Positions 8,006 through 17,128 of a stretch of DNA of 64,000 bases are shown here, piece after piece. The notes below the pieces were generated by a model that worked only from the letters and a program-made list of their open reading frames with translations, was not told the origin of the DNA and made no database searches. Each line of letters opens with the position of its first letter. Positions within the stretch are counted from its first letter, which is position 1. Origin of the DNA: Sphingomonas sp. ERG5 (lineage in GTDB: Bacteria; Pseudomonadota; Alphaproteobacteria; Sphingomonadales; Sphingomonadaceae). The translations under genes were made by a program, and so were the position numbers. The stretch is from assembly GCF_000803065.1 (NCBI RefSeq), contig NZ_JSXI01000029.1, positions 186,001 to 250,000 on the forward strand, in the 5' to 3' direction.

Positions 8006-8383
8006 TCAGGGCTCAATGATGATCTGGTCGACCCGATCTGGATAGAAAGCGACGTGATCCTTGATCTGCGCAACCGCATCATAAGGCGTTTCATAGGTCC
8101 AGATCGCATTGACGGACCGCTCGCCGCCCGCCGGGATGCTGAAATAGGACGCGTCGCCCTTGTAGGGACAATAGCTCGAATGGCCGGTGCGTTCGACCCG
8201 CGCCATGTCGAGATCGGCGCGCGGGATATAATGGACCGGTGGATAAGAGGCCTCGCGCAGGATCAGCGCGTTGCGGCTGTCGGCAATCGTCTTGCCGGCG
8301 ACGATGACGCGCACGCGTGACGGATCGGCGGTGACGGTGATGGGATGATCGGGGCCGGGAATCCTGATCGGCTTGTCGGACAT
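8006..8383 (-). CDS. DUF427 domain protein
   Basis: 125 aa. The DUF427 pattern is clear: HPITVTADPSRVRVIVAGKTIADS, ALILREASYPPVHYIPRADLDM, then HSSYCPYKGDASYFSI and the Trp/Tyr-rich AIWTYETPYDAVAQIKDHVAFYPDRVD. The family is a small beta barrel of unknown biochemical role, often encoded near redox or detoxification genes, which fits the GST next door. GGAG seven bases upstream of ATG 8383 fixes the start. Confidence 0.88.
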   Translation of the reverse strand: MSDKPIRIPGPDHPITVTADPSRVRVIVAGKTIADSRNALILREASYPPVHYIPRADLDMARVERTGHSSYCPYKGDASYFSIPAGGERSVNAIWTYETPYDAVAQIKDHVAFYPDRVDQIIIEP

Positions 8384-8488
8384 GGAAGATCTCCTTGAGG
8401 GCAAGCCGGAGATAGGGAGCGCGAAGTGTCATCGCCATAACCCGTCCGCCGCTTCCGCGCGGGGCGAGGCGCTGCTAGTCTCCCCCGC

Positions 8489-9148
8489 ATGAAAGTTCTG
8501 ATCTTTGGTGCGACCGGCATGGTCGGACGCGGCGTGCTGCGCGAATGTCTGCTCGATGACGGCGTCGCGAACGTGATGACGGTCGGCCGCGCGATCACTG
8601 GTGTGCCGCACGACAAGCTGCGCGAGCTGGTGGTGGAGGACATGTTCGCGATCGACGCGGTACGCGAGGGCCTGCTGCACTGTGACGCATGCTTCTTCTG
8701 TCTCGGCGTGTCGGTCGCGGGGATGAGCGAGGCGGACTATACCCGCATCACGCACGACCTGACCCTGGTCGTCGCCGAGCGGATCGCGGCGATCAATCCG
8801 GGCGCGACCTTCGTCTATGTGACCGGTGCGGGTACCAGCGAGCAGAGCCGGATGATGTGGGCACGGGTCAAGGGTCGGACCGAGGCAGCGCTGACACGGC
8901 TGCCGTTCAAGGCCAATTTCATGTTCCGGCCGGGGTTCATCCAGCCTTTGCACGGCATCGTGTCGAAGACAGGATGGTACCGGGCGGCCTATGCCCTGAC
9001 CGGCTGGATCGCGGGACCGATCCGGCGGCAATGGCCGGGAGCGGTAACCACGACCGAGAATGTCGGGCGCGCGATGATCGCGGTCGCGCGACATGGGTTC
9101 GAGAAATCGGTGCTGGATAATGCGGATATCAACCGGGCGGCTGGTTAG
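8489..9148 (+). CDS. Atypical short-chain dehydrogenase / NAD(P)-binding protein
   Basis: 219 aa. It begins MKVLIFGATGMVGRGVLREC, a GxxGxxG Rossmann motif typical of atypical SDRs (NmrA/HTATIP2-like). FFCLGVSVAGMSEADYTRITHD follows, then ATFVYVTGAGTSEQS and a KGRTEAAL segment in place of the usual YxxxK. Related proteins bind NAD(P) as oxidoreductases or redox sensors. The substrate is unknown. It is divergent from DUF427 across 105 bases and is followed by the first REP-like hairpin. Confidence 0.78.
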   Translation: MKVLIFGATGMVGRGVLRECLLDDGVANVMTVGRAITGVPHDKLRELVVEDMFAIDAVREGLLHCDACFFCLGVSVAGMSEADYTRITHDLTLVVAERIAAINPGATFVYVTGAGTSEQSRMMWARVKGRTEAALTRLPFKANFMFRPGFIQPLHGIVSKTGWYRAAYALTGWIAGPIRRQWPGAVTTTENVGRAMIAVARHGFEKSVLDNADINRAAG

Positions 9149-9158
9149 CTGACCCCTC

Positions 9159-9243
9159 CGTTCGCGCTGAGCTTGTCGAAGGCCTGTTCTTCTTTCGGCG
9201 GACGTTAAGAAAGACTGGGCTTCGACAAGCTCAGCTCGAGCGG
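9159..9243. repeat. REP-like palindromic element, copy 1
   Basis: Arms CTGAGCTTGTCGAAG (9167-9181) and CTTCGACAAGCTCAG (9220-9234) are perfect 15-bp inverted repeats around a 38-base centre, flanked by CGTTCGC and a short CGG. The same arms recur at 12350-12419. It lies between two plus-strand genes and has no U tract. Confidence 0.8.
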
Positions 9244-9382
9244 CGTTGAGCCGGTTTGCGCCTAGCATTTTCGCTTTGGCGGGGCCGGCACGAAATTCCC
9301 GGCTTGCCCTTCGCGCCGACCCGGCGCAAAGGCACCGGCCCGCCGGACCCGAGTCCCGCGCAAAAACCCAGAGAGACGTGTC

Positions 9383-10678
9383 ATGCAGACCCAAGGCCCC
9401 GTGCTCGGGCTCGATTTTGGCACGACCAACAGCGTTGCCGCGCTCGGCGCTGCCGGCGCGCCGCCCGAACTGATCGATTTCGACGCGCCCGATGGCCGGG
9501 ACGCGGTGTTCCGTTCCGCCCTGTGTTTCTGGCACGACGATGCGGTGCGCGGCGGGATCGCATCTGAGGCGGGCCCATGGGCGATCGCCGAATATCTCGA
9601 ATATCCGCAGGACAGCCGCTTCGTGCAGTCGTTCAAATCGGTTGCGGCGAGTGCGAGCTTCGAAACGGCCTCGATCTTCGAGCGGCGCCTGCGCTTCGAG
9701 GATCTCGGGCGGCTGTTCCTCGACAAGATGCGCGCACGCAGCGGCGGGCGGATGACCGCCGAGCCGAGACGCGTCGTGGTTGGTCGGCCGGTCGAATATG
9801 CCGGCAGCCGGCCTGACGCGGCGCTCGCGCGGACGCGCTATGACGCGATGTTCGCCGGGGTCGGGGCGGAGATCCATTATGTCTATGAACCGGTCGGCGC
9901 GGCGTACAGCTTCGCATCGCGGCTGACCGAGCCGGCGACGGTGCTGGTCGCCGATTTCGGCGGCGGCACCAGCGACTTCTCGGTCGTGCGCATTACCGCG
10001 CCCGGCGCCGCGCGGCGCTGCGAGCCGCTGGGCCATGCCGGTATCGGCATCGCCGGCGACCGGTTCGATTACCGCATCATCGACCGGCTGGTGCTGCCGA
10101 TGCTCGGCAAGGGCAGCAGCTATCGTTCGTTCGGCAAGCAGTTGGAAATCCCGCGCGGCTATTTCGCCGATTTCGCCGACTGGTCGCGGCTGGCGCTGAT
10201 GCGCAACCGCAAGACCATGGCGGAGCTCGAGCAATTGCGCCGCACCGCGATCGACCCCGACGCGATCGGCCGAATGATCGCGGTGATCGAGCAGGAGCTG
10301 GGCTATCCGCTCTACGATGCGGTCGGGCGGCTGAAGCGGGCGCTGTCGAGCGGCGATCAGGCGCATTTCCATTTCGCCGGTGCGGGCCTGACGATCGAGG
10401 CCGATGTGACGCGTGCGGAGTTCGAGACCTGGATCGCCGAGGACATTGTACGGATCGACCAGACGGTGGATCGCGCATTGGCGGTGGCCGGGGTGACGGC
10501 GGCGCAAGTCGACCGCGTGTTCCTGACCGGTGGCACTTCGCTCACGCCCCGCGTGCGGGCGATCTTCGAGCAGCGCTTCGGCGAGGACGCGATCGCGTCG
10601 GGTGGCGAACTTACGTCGATCGCGCATGGTCTGGCGCTGATCGGGCAGGAGGATGATCTGGCGGCCTGGTCGGTTTAG
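9383..10678 (+). CDS. Short Hsp70-family protein (YegD-like)
   Basis: 431 aa, an actin-like ATPase domain only. Nucleotide-binding motifs are present: VLGLDFGTTNS (phosphate 1), YEPVGAAYSF (connect), VLVADFGGGTSDFSVVRI (phosphate 2) and VDRVFLTGGTSLTPRVRAIF (adenosine). The substrate-binding domain of DnaK is absent, as in E. coli YegD. The extra helical region around GSSYRSFGKQLEIPRGYFADF is typical of YegD-like proteins. The role is a putative ATP-dependent chaperone or scaffold in the cytosol; clients are unknown. Confidence 0.85.
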   Translation: MQTQGPVLGLDFGTTNSVAALGAAGAPPELIDFDAPDGRDAVFRSALCFWHDDAVRGGIASEAGPWAIAEYLEYPQDSRFVQSFKSVAASASFETASIFERRLRFEDLGRLFLDKMRARSGGRMTAEPRRVVVGRPVEYAGSRPDAALARTRYDAMFAGVGAEIHYVYEPVGAAYSFASRLTEPATVLVADFGGGTSDFSVVRITAPGAARRCEPLGHAGIGIAGDRFDYRIIDRLVLPMLGKGSSYRSFGKQLEIPRGYFADFADWSRLALMRNRKTMAELEQLRRTAIDPDAIGRMIAVIEQELGYPLYDAVGRLKRALSSGDQAHFHFAGAGLTIEADVTRAEFETWIAEDIVRIDQTVDRALAVAGVTAAQVDRVFLTGGTSLTPRVRAIFEQRFGEDAIASGGELTSIAHGLALIGQEDDLAAWSV

Positions 10679-10785
10679 TGCGAGCACCGGCTGCGCTCTT
10701 CCAGATAGCCATTGTTGATCTGCTGGTACGCGAATGGACTTGGCTCCGGGGCGATCCGATCGGCCTGGTACTTGCGGAGGCGTCG

Positions 10786-11052
10786 ATGATCTGGATGCTG
10801 GACGCGGTACTGCTGGTACAGGTGTTGCTCGATACGCGGCTCGGCGAGAAATATGTCTTGGCCAAGGTCCGAAAGACCCTCTTCGGCCTGACAGGTATTG
10901 CCTGCATCGTGATAGCGATCCTGTGGCTGCTCGGATATGCGGATCAGCATTTCGACCCTGCAGCCTATCTCGTGATGGCCGGTCTTTTGGTGATTTCGAG
11001 CTTGAAGTCTCTCTATCCTTCGATTGGCAGGGGATCGCGCCACCAAAGCTAA
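10786..11052 (+). CDS. Small integral membrane protein, unknown
   Basis: 88 aa with three predicted hydrophobic segments (about residues 2-15, 33-50 and 61-77). ATG 10786 is chosen because GGAGG lies 5 bases upstream. An open frame extends back to a GTG at 10678 overlapping the Hsp70 stop, which would add 36 residues. I do not recognise a family. It overlaps the convergent phytase-like gene by 4 bases. Confidence 0.5.
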   Translation: MIWMLDAVLLVQVLLDTRLGEKYVLAKVRKTLFGLTGIACIVIAILWLLGYADQHFDPAAYLVMAGLLVISSLKSLYPSIGRGSRHQS

Positions 11053-12317
11053 ATCGATCCGGCTGATATTGAATCGACGGGTAAATCCGCTGCCAACTCC
11101 ACCCGCCAGAACCGTGTCCGCACGCCTTCCATACCAAAGTCGTTGTCGTTGACCAGCAGCAGCGTCTTTGCCGACAGGACGATCAACCCTTCAAGGTCCG
11201 CATCGATCTCGGGCAGATCGTCCGTGTCGAGGATCAACGTCTTGGCCAGGGCCAGGTCACCGATCAGGCCATCGGCGCTGCGCTGTTCGAGTGTGGGGCG
11301 GGTCGCGTCGTCGAGCTGTTCGGGGGCGGTTTCGTGCGCTCGATCGAGCTGGACGGCGTAGAGCTTCGTCGTCGCGGAGCCGCGTTCGAGGATCAGCAGG
11401 CGGTCGGGCGCGAGCAGGACAAGTTCGCTGATCTTGAGATCGGACCAATCCACCTTGCCCAGCGAGCAGTCACGGCGGAAGGTCTCGGGCGGATCGAAGG
11501 GATAGAGATATTGCGCGGCGATCGCGCCGGTCGCCGTGTCCATCTTCCAGATGCGGACGTGCCTTGCCCTGTGATGAGCTTCGGCGTCGGGGTGGGCGAG
11601 CGGGCTCTGAAAAGCGAAATAGAGCCAGGCACCGTCGTCCGACAGTGCCAGTGCCTCGATGCCGCGGTTGATCTGGCGGCGTGCGGCGATCGCGGGAAGC
11701 GCGCCGATCACCGGATAGTCGGCGCCGGCGAACAGCGCTTCAGTGCCGCTCGGCACCCAGCGTGCGAAGACCGTGCCGTCGGCTGCGACACGCAGCAGCG
11801 AGGGGCCATATTCGTCGCCGACCCAGAAGCTGCCGTCCGCTGCGGCGGCCACGCCCTCGGTATCGGCGCCAGACGGGTCGGGGGTAAGGATCGTGCCGTC
11901 GAGCGCGATCGCCGGTTCGCTGACGCTGGTCGCCCCGCCGGGCGTGGGAAGGCCGGATAGCGCTGCGCCGCTGCCGCCGCGCAGGGGCAGCGTACGGAGC
12001 AGCGTGATCGCGTCGCCTTCGATCCGCAGTTCCGACAAAGCTGGGCCAATATCGGGGCGTGGCATGACCTTGGCGCCCTCGGTATCGGCATGGCGTGCGA
12101 CGGCGGTGAGCCCATAGATCTTGACCGCCGGCCCGACCTTGAGATTGGGACCGCGGTCGCCGATCGCCCAGAAAATGCCGGGCGCGTCGCCGGCCCGGCG
12201 GGCGAGACCCGAGCCGATGCCGCGCGTGATGGTCAGCGTGTCGGCGGGGAGGTCGAGCGTCGCGATCACCGCATCGGTGTATGCGAGCGGGGTAATATGG
12301 GGACGGGTGTCGATCAT
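11049..12317 (-). CDS. Esterase-like activity of phytase family protein
   Basis: 422 aa. The motifs ITRGIGSGLARRAGDAPGIFWAIGDRGPN, the long central PDPSGADTEGVAAAADGSFWVGDEYGPSLLRV and the later GIEALALSDDGAWLYFAFQSPL match the beta-propeller family annotated as esterase-like activity of phytase. Members are commonly extracytoplasmic and found in alphaproteobacteria; real substrates are poorly known. No clear signal peptide is visible. ATG 12317 is used because the open frame upstream merely reads through the second REP-like element. Confidence 0.8.
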   Translation of the reverse strand: MIDTRPHITPLAYTDAVIATLDLPADTLTITRGIGSGLARRAGDAPGIFWAIGDRGPNLKVGPAVKIYGLTAVARHADTEGAKVMPRPDIGPALSELRIEGDAITLLRTLPLRGGSGAALSGLPTPGGATSVSEPAIALDGTILTPDPSGADTEGVAAAADGSFWVGDEYGPSLLRVAADGTVFARWVPSGTEALFAGADYPVIGALPAIAARRQINRGIEALALSDDGAWLYFAFQSPLAHPDAEAHHRARHVRIWKMDTATGAIAAQYLYPFDPPETFRRDCSLGKVDWSDLKISELVLLAPDRLLILERGSATTKLYAVQLDRAHETAPEQLDDATRPTLEQRSADGLIGDLALAKTLILDTDDLPEIDADLEGLIVLSAKTLLLVNDNDFGMEGVRTRFWRVELAADLPVDSISAGSI

Positions 12318-12341
12318 CGCGGTCGTGTTACCAAATTTTGC

Positions 12342-12428
12342 CGTTCGCCCTGAGCTTGTCGAAGGGCCGCTCTTCTTCGCTGCCGTGTGAGAAGAAGAAC
12401 GGTGCTTCGACAAGCTCAGCACAAACGG
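12342..12428. repeat. REP-like palindromic element, copy 2
   Basis: CTGAGCTTGTCGAAG at 12350-12364 pairs with CTTCGACAAGCTCAG at 12405-12419. A second inner stem (TCTTCTTC against GAAGAAGA) makes this copy a longer hairpin. It abuts the 5' end of the phytase-like gene on the minus strand, so it lies in or near its promoter. Confidence 0.8.
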
Positions 12429-12570
12429 GGGGAGGAAGTCGCCCAATTCGATGCCATCCTAGATGTCATGGGATCGCCGGCAACTTGAATCAGGCTGGTC
12501 GCGGATGGCGAGTGGAAAATCGTAGGAATGACGTATTGCGCATGGCAACCAATGCTGTCTTACTCATGCC

Positions 12571-12795
12571 ATGCTCGATGCCATTCGCCCCTGGCTCAAC
12601 CTTCTTACCGGCGCTTTCTGTCTTGCGCTGCTGGCGCCGTTCAAACTCGGCCGGTGGTGGCAAGCGCCGTTTGGGCGGCGGGAAAATCCCTGGGCATTCT
12701 GGTTCATGCTGAGCTGGGGCGGCGTGTTGATAGCCGAGGGCGCCTATCAGTTGTGGCCGCTGATCCGGGTCTGGTCGAGCCAGCTTTACACATAA
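12571..12795 (+). CDS. Small membrane protein, unknown
   Basis: 74 aa. There are two hydrophobic stretches (LNLLTGAFCLALLAPF and AFWFMLSWGGVLIAEGAY) separated by a basic, Trp-rich loop (KLGRWWQAPFGRRENPW). I do not recognise a family. It is isolated on the plus strand between the REP-like element and the convergent paoC, whose end it overlaps by 10 bases. The ribosome binding site is weak. Confidence 0.5.
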   Translation: MLDAIRPWLNLLTGAFCLALLAPFKLGRWWQAPFGRRENPWAFWFMLSWGGVLIAEGAYQLWPLIRVWSSQLYT

Positions 12796-14993
12796 GGCGG
12801 CAATTTCCCGATCACCTTGTCGAGCGTGATCGGATAGTCGCGCACCCGCACGCCGCAGGCATTATAGGCCGCGTTGGCGATCGCCGCCGCGACGCCGCAA
12901 ATGCCGAGTTCGCCAACGCCCTTGGCCTTCATCGGTGAGGATTTGTCGTCGACCTCATCCATGAAGAACACGTCCTGGTGCGGGATGTCGGCATGGACTG
13001 GTACCTCATACCCGGCAAGGTCGTGATTGACGAAATAGCCAAAACGCGGATCGACCACGGCTTCCTCCATCAGCGCAGCCCCCGCACCCATGGTCATTGC
13101 GCCGATCACCTGACTGCGCGCTGATTTGGGGTTGAGGATGCGCCCGGCGGCGAACGCGCCGCTCATCCGGCGGATGCGGATTTCACCGGTCGCGCGGTCG
13201 ACCCCGACCTCCGCGAAATGCGCGCCGAAGGTTGCCTGGGCATAGGTCTTGGCAAGGTCGCCGAACTCGATCGAATCCTCCGCCGACAGGCCGGCATCGC
13301 CCGCCGCCTCGGCCAGCGACACGCTGCGCTTGCCCGACTTGACCTTGCCGTCGGCGAAGATCGCGGTGTCGGCATCCATGCCGAGCTTGCGCACGACCGC
13401 GTTGCGCAGCGCATGGCACGCGGCATAGACGCCGGCGGTCGAGCTGTTGGCGCCCCATTGCCCGCCTGAGCCGGCCGAGACCGGGAAACTGGAATCGCCG
13501 AGCAGCACGACGACCTTGTCGATCGGCACGCCCATCATCTCCGCCGCGGTCTGGGCGATGATCGTGTAGCTGCCGGTGCCGATATCGGTCATGTCGGTCG
13601 CGACGGTGACCACGCCCTTCCTGTCGATGCCGACCCGCGCGCCCGATGTGGTGGTCAGGTTGCCGCGAAACGCCGCCGCCATGCCCATGCCGACCAGCCA
13701 GCGACCATCGGTGACCTGGGCGGGCTTCGGGTTGCGCTTGTCCCAACCAAAGCGCTCGGCACCGGTGCGCAGGCAACCGATCAGATTGCGGTGCGAATAG
13801 GGGATATTGGGGTTTTCCGGATCGACCTGGGTATCGTTGAGGATGCGGAACTCGACCGGATCGAGCGCGAGCTTCTCGGCCATCTCATCCATCGCGATTT
13901 CCAGCGCCATCAGCCCGGGCGCTTCGCCCGGCGCGCGCATCGCATTGCCTTCGGGCAGATTGAGCACGGCGAGCCGTGTCGCGGTCATGCGGTTGGCACC
14001 GGCATAAAGCAGACGCGTCTGGTTGGCCGCCGTCTCGGCCCCGCCGCCGGGCAAGTCGCCCGACCAGCTTTCATGGCCGATCGCGGTAATCTTTCCCTTG
14101 CGGGTCGCACCGATGCGGATGCGCTGGATCGTTGCCGGACGGTGGGTGGTGTTGTTGAACATCTGCGGCCGGGCGAGGGCGAGCTTGACCGGCCGCCCCG
14201 CCGCGCGTGCGCCAAGCGCGGCGAGCACCGCGTCGCTCCTGATCCACAGTTTCGAGCCGAAGCCGCCGCCGATGAACGGCGACATGACGTGGATATCCTC
14301 TTTCGGGATCAGCAACGTCTCGCTGAGATCGCGCACGGCCCAGGCGATCATCTGGTTCGAGGTCCACAAAGTCAGCTTGTTGCCCTCCCACGCCGCGATG
14401 CTCGCATGCGGCTCCATCGAGCTGTGGCACTGGTCGGGTGTGGTATAGGTCGCGTCGAGCTTGACCGGCGCTTTGGCGAACGCGCCCGGGAAGTCACCGA
14501 CCGCGGTATCGGCGGAGCCGCCCCAACCGTCCTTGGGCTTGATCGCCGACGCTTTCGCCTCGGCGAGATCATATGCGCCGTTGCCGCGCGCATAATCGAC
14601 CCGCACCAGCTTTGCAGCCGCGCGTGCCTGTTCGAAGCTTTCCGCGACAACCACGGCGATCGCCTGGTCGTAATGTTCGACCAATGGCCCGCCAAGCAGA
14701 TGCGCGGTGATCGCCCCAGCCTTGCCGAGCTTGCCGGCATTCTCATGCGTGACCACCGCCAGCACGCCGGGCGCGGCAAGCGCCTCGGCGGTGTCGATAC
14801 GGGTGATGCGCCCGGTCGCGATCGCGGCACCGACGATGAAGCCATAGGCCTGGTTGGGCACGACATCGTGGCGTTCATAGGCATAGGGCGCGCGGCCGCT
14901 GGTCTTCAGCGGACCGTCGATACGATCATGGGGCCGACCGATGACTTTGAGCTGGTCAATCGGGTTGGTCGTGGCGGGGGGGTCGAATTTCAT
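12786..14993 (-). CDS. paoC: Aldehyde oxidoreductase, molybdopterin-binding subunit (PaoC type)
   Basis: 735 aa, the usual length for the xanthine-oxidase-family large subunit. Recognisable motifs are IGRPHDRIDGPLKTSGRAPYAYE, SPFIGGGFGSKLW (Moco binding), NAMRAPGEAPG, GSGGQWGANSSTAGV and the C-terminal KGVGELGICGVAAAI carrying the catalytic Glu. With the two following subunits it makes a heterotrimer that oxidises aldehydes to acids using molybdopterin cytosine dinucleotide. The Tat signal is carried by the iron-sulfur subunit, so the complex should be periplasmic. It is the last gene of a three-gene operon, 3 bases after paoB. No XdhC/PaoD chaperone gene is adjacent. Confidence 0.92.
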   Translation of the reverse strand: MKFDPPATTNPIDQLKVIGRPHDRIDGPLKTSGRAPYAYERHDVVPNQAYGFIVGAAIATGRITRIDTAEALAAPGVLAVVTHENAGKLGKAGAITAHLLGGPLVEHYDQAIAVVVAESFEQARAAAKLVRVDYARGNGAYDLAEAKASAIKPKDGWGGSADTAVGDFPGAFAKAPVKLDATYTTPDQCHSSMEPHASIAAWEGNKLTLWTSNQMIAWAVRDLSETLLIPKEDIHVMSPFIGGGFGSKLWIRSDAVLAALGARAAGRPVKLALARPQMFNNTTHRPATIQRIRIGATRKGKITAIGHESWSGDLPGGGAETAANQTRLLYAGANRMTATRLAVLNLPEGNAMRAPGEAPGLMALEIAMDEMAEKLALDPVEFRILNDTQVDPENPNIPYSHRNLIGCLRTGAERFGWDKRNPKPAQVTDGRWLVGMGMAAAFRGNLTTTSGARVGIDRKGVVTVATDMTDIGTGSYTIIAQTAAEMMGVPIDKVVVLLGDSSFPVSAGSGGQWGANSSTAGVYAACHALRNAVVRKLGMDADTAIFADGKVKSGKRSVSLAEAAGDAGLSAEDSIEFGDLAKTYAQATFGAHFAEVGVDRATGEIRIRRMSGAFAAGRILNPKSARSQVIGAMTMGAGAALMEEAVVDPRFGYFVNHDLAGYEVPVHADIPHQDVFFMDEVDDKSSPMKAKGVGELGICGVAAAIANAAYNACGVRVRDYPITLDKVIGKLPPYV

Positions 14994-14996
14994 GGC

Positions 14997-15947
14997 TCAG
15001 CCTCTCGCTTCGGCGAACACTGCGCTGAGCGTCCGCTCGACCAGCGGCAGCTTGAACGCGTTTTGCGGCGTGGTGCGCGCACCGGCCAGCACGTGCGCGG
15101 CGGTGGTCTTCGCGCCCGTCGGCATGCTCGCTTCGGCCGCCTCGACCCGCCACGGCTTGTGCGCGAGGCCGCCAAAGGCGAGCCGACCGCCGCCGTCGGG
15201 CCCGATCACCGCCGCGACCGAGATCAGCGCGAAAGCGTAGGAGGAACGGTCGCGTACCTTGTGATAGGCATGGGTGCCGCCAAGCGGCTTGGGCAAGCTG
15301 ACGGCGGTGATCAGTTCGCCGGGCAAAAGCGCGGTTTCAATGTCGGGGGTCGATCCGGGCAAGTGGTGGAAGTCGGCGATCGGAATGATGCGCGTGACGC
15401 CATCGGGGCGAACCGTCTCGATCTGCGCGTCGAGCAGCCGCATCGCCACCGCCATGTCGCTGGGGTGCGTGGCGATACACTGGTCGCTCGTGCCGAGCAC
15501 CGCATGGTTGCGGTTGAACCCGCCGATCGCGGCGCAGCCCGCACCGGGCTGGCGCTTGTTGCACGGCTTGGTGGTGTCGTAGAAATAGGGGCAGCGGGTG
15601 CGTTGGAGCAGATTCCCGGCGGTGGTCGCCTTGTTGCGCAACTGGCCCGATGCCCCGGCGAGCAATGCGCGTGACAGCACGCCATAATCCTTGCGTACGC
15701 GCATATCGGCGGCAAGATCGGTATTGCGAACCAGTGCGCCGATGCGCAGCCCGCCATCCGGTGTCGGCTCGATCGTATCGAGCTTCAGCCGGTTGACGTC
15801 GACCAGATGCTGTGGGGTTTCGATCTGCAGCTTCATCAGGTCGAGCAAATTGGTGCCGCCAGCGATGAATTTCGCGCCGGGCGTGCGTAGCACCATCGCC
15901 GCCGCTTCGGCCGGTGTGGCGGCGCGTTCATAGGTGAAGGTTTTCAT
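14997..15947 (-). CDS. paoB: Aldehyde oxidoreductase, FAD-binding subunit (PaoB type)
   Basis: 316 aa from ATG 15947. The FAD-binding N-terminus has [21 protein letters not shown] and [13 protein letters not shown], and the C-terminal CO-dehydrogenase flavoprotein domain follows. A Cys-rich insert ([20 protein letters not shown] and [10 protein letters not shown]) corresponds to the extra [4Fe-4S] site described in E. coli PaoB/YagS. This supports the Pao assignment over generic xanthine dehydrogenase. It overlaps the iron-sulfur subunit gene by ATGA. Confidence 0.92.
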   Translation of the reverse strand: MKTFTYERAATPAEAAAMVLRTPGAKFIAGGTNLLDLMKLQIETPQHLVDVNRLKLDTIEPTPDGGLRIGALVRNTDLAADMRVRKDYGVLSRALLAGASGQLRNKATTAGNLLQRTRCPYFYDTTKPCNKRQPGAGCAAIGGFNRNHAVLGTSDQCIATHPSDMAVAMRLLDAQIETVRPDGVTRIIPIADFHHLPGSTPDIETALLPGELITAVSLPKPLGGTHAYHKVRDRSSYAFALISVAAVIGPDGGGRLAFGGLAHKPWRVEAAEASMPTGAKTTAAHVLAGARTTPQNAFKLPLVERTLSAVFAEARG

Positions 15948-16588
15948 GCTTTCGCTCCCGCGACTTCCTGCATGGCTTCGATGATGTTCGAATAGGCGCC
16001 GCAGCGGCAGATATTGCCGCTCATCCGCTCGCGCATCTCGTGCGCGGTCATTTGCGGCGCGGCGGTGATGTCGCCGCTGACATGGCTGGGAATACCGTCG
16101 CGGATTTCCTTCAGCACCGACACCGCCGAGCAGATCTGGCCCGGCGTGCAATAGCCGCACTGGAAACCGTCATGCACGACGAACGCGGCCTGCATCGGGT
16201 GCAGGTCGCCGGGGTGGCCCAGACCTTCGATCGTGGTGATCTCATCGCCGTCATGCATCACCGCCAGCGTCAGGCAACTGTTGATCCGCCGCCCCTCGAC
16301 GATCACCGTGCAGGCACCGCACTGGCCATGATCGCAGCCCTTCTTGGTGCCGGTCAGCTGCCAATGCTCGCGCAGCGCATCAAGCAGGGTGGTGCGCGTG
16401 TCGAGATCGAGCGCGCCGGTCTTGCCGTTGACCTTGAGCGTCACGCTCATGGTCGGCGGCGGCGCGGCGGGAGACGGGGGCGCCGTCTTGGCCAGCGCGG
16501 CGGCAGGTGCGGAAGCGACCGCGACGCCGGCCACGCCGGTGGTGAGGATGCCGCGGCGAGTCATTTCAAAATCCTGGGGATCGGACAT
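15944..16588 (-). CDS. paoA: Aldehyde oxidoreductase, [2Fe-2S] subunit with Tat signal (PaoA type)
   Basis: 214 aa from ATG 16588. A twin-arginine motif [13 protein letters not shown] is followed by an Ala/Pro-rich linker. The plant-ferredoxin-like cluster site [22 protein letters not shown] and the second cluster site [11 protein letters not shown] plus [11 protein letters not shown] give both [2Fe-2S] centres. It passes electrons from the molybdenum site of PaoC to the flavin of PaoB. It is first in the operon, so its upstream AT-rich region (to 17128) should hold the promoter. A longer in-frame start at 16699 is possible but adds residues unlike the family. Confidence 0.92.
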   Translation of the reverse strand: MSDPQDFEMTRRGILTTGVAGVAVASAPAAALAKTAPPSPAAPPPTMSVTLKVNGKTGALDLDTRTTLLDALREHWQLTGTKKGCDHGQCGACTVIVEGRRINSCLTLAVMHDGDEITTIEGLGHPGDLHPMQAAFVVHDGFQCGYCTPGQICSAVSVLKEIRDGIPSHVSGDITAAPQMTAHEMRERMSGNICRCGAYSNIIEAMQEVAGAKA

Positions 16589-17128
16589 GAGCGATACCGG
16601 CCTTTCGTCCTGAAGGGCGCGAGGCCGCGCCCGGTATAAGTGCGCATCATGCTCCAACGCAGTGCCGATGTGAACGATCCCGTTGCGGATATCCGGCAAT
16701 TTCTGAAGATTCGGACGGGCGGGTGCGATGCTGTTTTCTGCGCTGTTTTCTGCTGATCGCCGGATTTTATTTTTTCATTGCTGTTATGTTGGATTTTCGG
16801 GTTGAAAATACGATGTTGTTTCAATGTTTTATGAGGTCGAAATGCTGTTATCGCATAACAGCAAGGAACAGCACGCATAACAGCAGGCAATGCGGCGGGA
16901 ACAGCAGCCGGTCGATTCAACCCCAGCGGGGAAGCTGATCTAGGATTGGAGGCGGGCGCCATGACGGGTGCGGTGGCACGGTCAGGCGGGGATTAGAATC
17001 GGATGGGCTGGCCGGGCGATCGCCACATTCGGAACGTCGCTTGTTCGAGCCGCCGCCGATATCGCATTGCCGCCGCCACCCTCGTCATTCATTAGTCCAT
17101 GACAAGGCATGATTGGGGGAACGATGGG
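16589..17128. other. 540-base intergenic region with AT-rich repeat cluster
   Basis: No convincing gene. It must hold the paoABC promoter (minus strand) and that of the 17129 gene (plus strand). The centre (about 16720-16890) is far more AT-rich than its surroundings and contains the CATAACAG repeat family described separately. Confidence 0.6.
16780..16906. repeat. Cluster of GCTGTTATG / CATAACAGC motifs
   Basis: GCTGTTATG at 16780, GCTGTTATCGCATAACAGC at 16844-16862 (8-bp inverted arms), GCATAACAGC at 16875-16884, and GGAACAGCA at 16865 and 16898. Related CATAACAG motifs cluster again at 40145-40305 and I noticed them nowhere else in the window. Confidence 0.6.

Noticed and set aside
9167..9234. 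REP-like element read as an intrinsic terminator
   Set aside because: No T tract follows on either strand and an almost identical element sits at a gene start at 12350, so a repeat family explains it better.
8429..11137. 902-codon open frame on the minus strand
   Set aside because: It runs antisense through the SDR-like and Hsp70 genes; its translation is Arg/His/Ala-rich low-complexity sequence typical of the complement of high-GC genes, with no ribosome binding site or family motif.
13791..15674. 627-codon plus-strand frame over paoC/paoB
   Set aside because: Antisense shadow of two genes with clear family motifs; composition is Arg/Asp/Gly-rich and no domain is visible.
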